This document shows positions 60,038 to 64,000 of a stretch of DNA of 64,000 bases, in pieces. This DNA comes from QYOJ01 sp964616825. GTDB lineage: Bacteria; Bacteroidota; Bacteroidia; Bacteroidales; FEN-979. The DNA lies in assembly GCA_964616825.1 (NCBI GenBank), contig CAZTSX010000006.1, forward strand, positions 1-64,000, given 5' to 3'. Positions within the stretch are counted from its first letter, which is position 1. Each line of letters begins with the position of its first letter. The translations under genes and the position numbers were made by a program. The notes under the pieces are model-generated. The model did not search any database and was not told the origin of the DNA. It saw nothing but the letters and a program-made list of their open reading frames with translations.

Positions 60038-60439
60038 ATGGAAGTAAACTTTCTCAAACGACGCAGTATTTTCAAACGAACCAGTGCACTGGAACTGATT
60101 CCAATACGTACCATTGAGTATGAAACCCGAGAGGATGGTTGCGTTAACATCCTCCTTCCCCGGTTTAAAAACAAACTTCTGGCACACGTTATGGAATCAT
60201 TCAACAGAAAAAAGATCATTCATATCAAACTGGATGAATTTGGTACTGCGACATGGTTGAGGATTGATGGAAAACGTTCTGTTGCAACGATCATCGAGAA
60301 ATTAAAAGAGGAGTTTCCGGATAAATTAAAACCTGCTGAAGAGACAGAGGAGAGAGTAAATAAGTTTCTGACTATCCTTTATCAACAGCGCTTCATCTCA
60401 TTCCAGCAAATCCAAAGAGAGGAGCACTCGGTTTTATGA
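60038..60439 (+). CDS. PqqD-like protein
   Basis: From the ATG at 60038 (MEVNFLKRRSIFKR) the protein has 133 residues. The pattern FGTATWLRIDGKRSVATIIEKLKEEF, then two-helix winged element, matches the PqqD superfamily, which binds peptide substrates for radical-SAM or other modifying enzymes. No PQQ or RiPP precursor is nearby. The N-terminal part, with LIPIRTIEYETREDGCVNILLPRFKNKL, is typical of the Bacteroidota stand-alone version next to OPT-type genes. Role unknown. Confidence 0.82.
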   Translation: MEVNFLKRRSIFKRTSALELIPIRTIEYETREDGCVNILLPRFKNKLLAHVMESFNRKKIIHIKLDEFGTATWLRIDGKRSVATIIEKLKEEFPDKLKPAEETEERVNKFLTILYQQRFISFQQIQREEHSVL

Positions 60440-60446
60440 AATTTTT

Positions 60447-60455
60447 CTACTTTTA
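60447..60455 (+). promoter_or_regulatory. Promoter box of pepD
   Basis: TACTTTTAC, which leaves a leader of about 115 nt containing repeats. Confidence 0.5.
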
Positions 60456-60465
60456 CACCACAAAA

Positions 60466-60530
60466 AAGCACCAACTCACTAACTCACTACCCTTGTCATT
60501 GCGAGCGAAGCGAAGCAACACCAGTTCACC
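60466..60530. repeat. CTCACTA words plus a GCGAGCGAAGCGAAGC element
   Basis: CCAACTCACTAACTCACTACC precedes TTGTCATTGCGAGCGAAGCGAAGC (about 60494-60518) and CACCAGTTCACC. A degenerate copy of the second element lies at 24883-24915. Confidence 0.7.
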
Positions 60531-60575
60531 GATTAACCCGAAACAACCAACATAATAACCATTAAACATAATAAG

Positions 60576-62036
60576 ATGAGCAACGAAATAGCAAACATTC
60601 ACCCCCAGGAACTCTGGAAACATTTTTATGACCTTACGCAAATACCTCGCCCTTCCAAGCATGAAGCAGCAGTAGCGCAATTTATCGTTGATTTTGGGGA
60701 AAAACTGGGTCTGGAGACCATTGTCGATACAATCGGAAATATTATCATCAAAAAACCTGCAACCCCGGGAATGGAAAACAGGCAAGGAGTGATCCTTCAG
60801 GCTCACCTTGATATGGTCCCTCAGAAAAATGAAGATACAGCACACGATTTTACAAAAGACCCCCTCAAACCATATATCGATGAGGATTGGGTGAAAGCAA
60901 CCGGAACTACGCTGGGAGCCGATAACGGAATAGGCATTGCTGCTGCCATGGCTGTCCTTGAATCAAAAACGCTGGAACATGGTCCCGTTGAAGGCCTCTT
61001 TACCATCGATGAAGAGACAGGCATGACTGGCGCATTTGGCATGAAGCCCGGTTTACTTGATGGAGATATTCTCCTGAATATGGATTCTGAGGATGAAGGA
61101 GAACTCTATATCGGTTGCGCCGGAGGAACCAATGCTAACATCAGGTTCAACTACAAAGAAACACCGGTTCCTGACGGAATGACAGCATTCAAACTGACAG
61201 TGAAAGGATTGAAAGGGGGACACAGTGGCCTCGATATTCCACTGGGGCGTGGCAACTCCAATAAACTCCTCAACCGCCTGATGTGGTCTGCGGAACGCCT
61301 TTACGGATTACGCCTGGCCAGCATCGACGGAGGAAGCCTGCGCAACGCAATTCCCCGCGAATCTATGGCAATCGTTGTTGTCCCGGAGAAGAATAAAGAT
61401 GCCTTTTTGAAAGAGATCAAAACGTTTACGGCTGATGTAACAAAAGAGTTCTCCATTGTTGAACCAGACCTGAAGGTTCTGGTAGACAAAGCAGAGATGC
61501 CAGACATTCTCATTGATGAGAAAACTCAACATACTTTTTTCAATGCTGTTTATGCCTGTCCGAATGGTGTGATACGCATGAGTAATGAAATGGAAGGCCT
61601 GGTTGAGACCTCTACCAACCTGGCAATCGCTAAATCCGCCGATGGCGAAATTAAACTGCAATGCCTGTTGAGAAGTTCTGTCGACTCAGCGAAAATCGAT
61701 CTTGAGCAGATGATACAGTCGGTTTTTGAACTGGCGAATGCTGAAATCCTTTTCGATGGTCAGTATCCGGGATGGAAACCAAATCCCGACTCACCCATTC
61801 TCAAAACGATGATGCAGGTATACGAAAAGAAGTTTGGGAAAATTCCGGAGATCAGGGGAATCCACGCCGGGCTGGAATGTGGTATCCTGGGAAATCCATA
61901 TCCACACTGGGATATGATCTCATTTGGCCCAACGATAAGGTTTCCGCACTCGCCTGATGAGAAAGTAAGCATAAGTACGGTTGAGAAGTTCTGGGATTTC
62001 CTGGTTGAAACCCTGAAAGACATCCCCGTAAAGTAA
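60576..62036 (+). CDS. pepD: Aminoacyl-histidine dipeptidase (M20, PepD-type)
   Basis: The 486-residue metallopeptidase has QAHLDMVPQ, the bridging ADNGIGIAAAM, the catalytic IDEETGMTGAFG and GLKGGHSGLDI, with the closing IHAGLECGILG. It binds two zinc ions and cleaves dipeptides such as carnosine-like Xaa-His. It is cytosolic with no signal peptide. With the OPT importer and DPP7 it suggests a peptide-utilising cell. Confidence 0.93.
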   Translation: MSNEIANIHPQELWKHFYDLTQIPRPSKHEAAVAQFIVDFGEKLGLETIVDTIGNIIIKKPATPGMENRQGVILQAHLDMVPQKNEDTAHDFTKDPLKPYIDEDWVKATGTTLGADNGIGIAAAMAVLESKTLEHGPVEGLFTIDEETGMTGAFGMKPGLLDGDILLNMDSEDEGELYIGCAGGTNANIRFNYKETPVPDGMTAFKLTVKGLKGGHSGLDIPLGRGNSNKLLNRLMWSAERLYGLRLASIDGGSLRNAIPRESMAIVVVPEKNKDAFLKEIKTFTADVTKEFSIVEPDLKVLVDKAEMPDILIDEKTQHTFFNAVYACPNGVIRMSNEMEGLVETSTNLAIAKSADGEIKLQCLLRSSVDSAKIDLEQMIQSVFELANAEILFDGQYPGWKPNPDSPILKTMMQVYEKKFGKIPEIRGIHAGLECGILGNPYPHWDMISFGPTIRFPHSPDEKVSISTVEKFWDFLVETLKDIPVK

Positions 62037-62039
62037 AGA

Positions 62040-62098
62040 AAAAGATTGCCATGCATTGCCATACATTGACATAGATTGCCATTGATTGTCATAGAGTA
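62040..62098. repeat. CATTGCCAT word repeat
   Basis: Six imperfect copies of ATTGCCATGCATTGCCATACATTGACATAG between the pepD stop and the rpmH promoter. Period about 10 bp. Confidence 0.8.
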
Positions 62099-62135
62099 AA
62101 TAATAATTACGTTTGTAATTTTGAATTTCTATTCG

Positions 62136-62144
62136 TATTTTTGC
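62136..62144 (+). promoter_or_regulatory. Promoter box of rpmH
   Basis: TATTTTTGC with TTTG about 20 bp upstream, 20 bp before the ATG. Confidence 0.7.
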
Positions 62145-62164
62145 AGCCCTAAATTTGAATAGAG

Positions 62165-62326
62165 ATGCCAAAACGTACATTTCAGCCCTCCAAAAGAAAA
62201 AGGAAGAATAAACACGGCTTCCGTGAACGGATGTCTACCGTAAGCGGACGTAAGATTGTTACAGCCAGAAGGGCTAAAGGAAGAAAGAAATTGAGTGTTT
62301 CAGACGAGAAGTTGGATAAAGATTAA
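62165..62326 (+). CDS. rpmH: 50S ribosomal protein L34
   Basis: This short gene encodes 53 residues: MPKRTFQPSKRKRKNKHGFR, then ERMSTVSGRKIVTARRAKGR and a short tail ending KLDKD. The first 45 residues are the standard L34 sequence, basic and lysine/arginine-rich. The tail (SVSDEKLDKD) is slightly longer than the bacterial norm, as in many Bacteroidota. The usual neighbours rnpA, yidC or dnaA are absent from this window. Confidence 0.95.
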   Translation: MPKRTFQPSKRKRKNKHGFRERMSTVSGRKIVTARRAKGRKKLSVSDEKLDKD

Positions 62327-62348
62327 TCCTTATCACTGAATTAATTTA

Positions 62349-62384
62349 GAAAGAAGATTTGAAATTTGGTCTTCTTTTTTTATT
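62349..62384 (+). terminator. Intrinsic terminator of rpmH
   Basis: AAAGAAGA (62350-62357) pairs with TCTTCTTT (62370-62377) across a 12-base loop, and the T-run continues. It follows the rpmH stop by 23 bp. Confidence 0.7.
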
Positions 62385-62414
62385 TTCACCACTTCGTTAA
62401 ACATCCTCCCGATC

Positions 62415-64000
62415 ATGAAAAAATTTGATTTTAACATCCTGTTTCCTTACATAGGCGCAGTCCTTATCTTCCTGATAATTACACTTGTTTATCTTAGCCC
62501 TCTTCTTGAAGGGAAACGTATCCATCAATCTGACATCATCCAGTTCAAGGGAATGTCTAAAGAGGTCGTAGATTTCAGAGAGAAGACAGGTACTGAACCG
62601 CTTTGGACAAATTCCATGTTTGGAGGGATGCCTGCATACCAGGTCTCGGTTTCTTATAAAGGAAATGTGCTGGGTTACCTGGATAAAATCCTGTCATTGA
62701 ATCTTCCCCGCCCGGCCAACACCGTTTTTCTCTATTTCATCGGTTTCTTTATACTGCTCCTGGTGCTGAAAATAAACCCATGGTTATCGATAGCTGGAGC
62801 CGTTGCGTTTGCTTTCTCCTCATACTTCTTTATCATCCTCGATGTAGGGCACAACTCCAAAGCACATGCCATTGCCTATATGGCTCCTGTCATCGCCGGG
62901 ATCATTCTTACATTACGACGAAAATACCTCCTGGGAGGGATCGTGACAGCTATTTTTCTTTCCCTGGAGATCAAAGCCAACCACCCGCAAATCACATATT
63001 ACCTGTTGATCATTGTACTCATTCTGGGCCTCTTTGAACTGATTTATGCGATCCGTGAAAAACGATTTGCTCCTTTTGCAGGAGCAGTAGGTATTTTAGT
63101 TATTGCCGCCTCATTCGCAGTTCTGTCGAACACTGCTACCCTTTGGGCTACCTGGGAATATGGGAAACATACCATCAGGGGGAAATCCGAGCTGACCCAC
63201 GACCAGGAAAACAAAACCTCGGGTCTGGATAAAGATTATGCCACGCAATGGAGTTATGGTGTTGGTGAAACCATGACGTTGTTAATTCCCAACTTTTACG
63301 GAGGCCCCTCAGCGGCTTACATCAGCGATAACTCAGCCATTGTTAAAGCCCTTCAAGAAAACAAGGTCCCTCAAAACCAGATTAAACAGTTCACCAAATA
63401 CCCACTCCCCTTCCTTTATTGGGGAGATCAACCATCAGTTGCCGGACCGGTATATGTTGGAGCTATCGTATTTTTCCTCTTTATTCTTGGATTGATCATT
63501 GTCAGAGGATCGCTAAAATGGTGGCTGGTAACGGTCACAGTGCTCTCTATTGCTCTATCCTGGGGGCACAACTTTATGGCTCTCACAGATCTCTTTATGG
63601 ATTATATCCCCGGATACAACAAGTTCCGGGCTGTTTCAATGACATTGGTGATTGCCGAGGTTGCCATGCCAATCCTGGCTTTTATGGCCCTGAAAGTACT
63701 CTTTGATCAGCTCCAGGAACAGAAAAAGTTGTTCAAATCATTAAAGATAGCTACCGCGATAGCCGGAGGACTGACGTTGTTATTTGTCATCATGCCTGGC
63801 CTCTTCCTGAGTTTTTCGGGACCTGCAGATGCAAACATACAACAGCAATTCCAGTTCCCTGACTGGATGATGCAAGCCATCCGCGACGAAAGAACCCGTC
63901 TGATACGATTGGACTCCCTCCGTTCCTTTGCCTTCATCCTGCTGGCTGCTGCTACACTCTGGGCACTTCTGTTCAGCAAATTGAAGAAGAGCTACGTATA
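62415..64000 (+). CDS. YfhO-like polytopic membrane protein, cut by the window end
   Basis: An ATG at 62415 (MKKFDFNILFPYIGAVLIF) opens a frame with no stop to base 64000, 528 complete codons. Eleven or so membrane segments are visible. EGKRIHQSDIIQFKGMSKEVVDFREK in the first loop, PLWTNSMFGGMPAYQ, and GGPSAAYISDN near residue 290 match YfhO-family proteins, relatives of GT-C glycosyltransferases, usually about 800 residues, so the last third is missing. In Bacillus YfhO is tied to glycosylation of lipoteichoic acid; the role in Bacteroidota is open. Confidence 0.87.
   Translation, partial: MKKFDFNILFPYIGAVLIFLIITLVYLSPLLEGKRIHQSDIIQFKGMSKEVVDFREKTGTEPLWTNSMFGGMPAYQVSVSYKGNVLGYLDKILSLNLPRPANTVFLYFIGFFILLLVLKINPWLSIAGAVAFAFSSYFFIILDVGHNSKAHAIAYMAPVIAGIILTLRRKYLLGGIVTAIFLSLEIKANHPQITYYLLIIVLILGLFELIYAIREKRFAPFAGAVGILVIAASFAVLSNTATLWATWEYGKHTIRGKSELTHDQENKTSGLDKDYATQWSYGVGETMTLLIPNFYGGPSAAYISDNSAIVKALQENKVPQNQIKQFTKYPLPFLYWGDQPSVAGPVYVGAIVFFLFILGLIIVRGSLKWWLVTVTVLSIALSWGHNFMALTDLFMDYIPGYNKFRAVSMTLVIAEVAMPILAFMALKVLFDQLQEQKKLFKSLKIATAIAGGLTLLFVIMPGLFLSFSGPADANIQQQFQFPDWMMQAIRDERTRLIRLDSLRSFAFILLAAATLWALLFSKLKKSYV

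Noticed and set aside
62327..62414. Possible rnpA gene after rpmH
   Set aside because: The next 88 bp hold a terminator and the leader of the YfhO-like gene; no ribonuclease P protein sequence is visible.

Overview
The window is a 64 kb piece of a chromosome from a member of the Bacteroidota, probably an uncultured Bacteroidia relative. The evidence is mixed but consistent: many genes are preceded by a TAnnTTTG promoter box instead of a sigma70 -10 box, one secreted protein ends in a type IX secretion sorting domain, Rho carries a long charged insertion, transketolase is split into two genes, and there are an S46 dipeptidyl-peptidase, a bTHX-type ribosomal protein and several families typical of the phylum (DUF1573, DUF4293, BBP2-like porin, CCC-motif-like membrane protein). 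I see no tRNA, rRNA, CRISPR, phage or transposase gene. Coding density is high and the content is mostly housekeeping.

Layout. 1-4.9 kb: a plus-strand run of GNAT acetyltransferase, MltG, DUF2279 protein, small membrane protein and the bifunctional NAD(P)HX repair enzyme, followed by a broken HD-domain gene. 4.9-9.5 kb: minus-strand ParE, a GT4 glycosyltransferase and the PnuC/NadR-like NAD salvage pair. 9.5-15.3 kb: DedA, then a minus-strand block in which the N- and C-terminal transketolase genes are separated by two paralogous secreted VWA proteins. 15.4-19.9 kb: a GH3/serine-hydrolase fusion, a membrane protein and a rhomboid protease. 19.9-27.3 kb: minus-strand ADP-forming acyl-CoA synthetase, CDF transporter, T9SS cargo protein, DUF1295 protein, and a DAK2-DegV fusion coupled to a lipoprotein. 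27.4-35.7 kb: DUF1573, aminotransferase, NamZ-type muramidase, LolC/E-like permease, APS/PAPS reductase, Mpl and Rho. 35.7-41 kb: plus-strand DUF4293, RmuC, RlmB, a GT-C-like membrane protein, a small conserved ORF and FtsE. 41-47.4 kb: ArgF, then a tight minus-strand set of porin, MscS channel, lipid kinase and LtaS-like phosphoglycerol transferase. 47.6-53.7 kb: RecQ, QueG-like protein, lipoprotein, DPP7-type peptidase and 3-methyladenine glycosylase. 53.7-64 kb: HU, Fmt, TPR protein, TrmH-like methyltransferase, bTHX with a histone-like tail, RsmG, OPT transporter, PqqD-like protein, PepD, RpmH and the start of a YfhO-like protein running off the edge.

Themes. Envelope and peptidoglycan turnover recurs (MltG, GH3/serine hydrolase, NamZ, Mpl). 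The LtaS-like/lipid kinase/MscS/porin set looks like one envelope or osmotic unit. RNA modification and translation genes (RlmB, TrmH, RsmG, bTHX, RpmH, Fmt) cluster on the right.

The most unusual feature is a set of intergenic, word-like degenerate tandem repeats (for example ACGAAATACGGAAAT, CATCACCA, ATTTACG, CCTCGTCCCTCGA, CATTGCCAT). They fill many of the gaps, often lie just upstream of start codons, and in three places seem to have entered reading frames (the NnrE domain, the PnuC tail and the acyl-CoA synthetase tail). Two copies share a two-part leader structure. Divergent gene pairs also share overlapping face-to-face promoters, two of which are identical over 18 bp.
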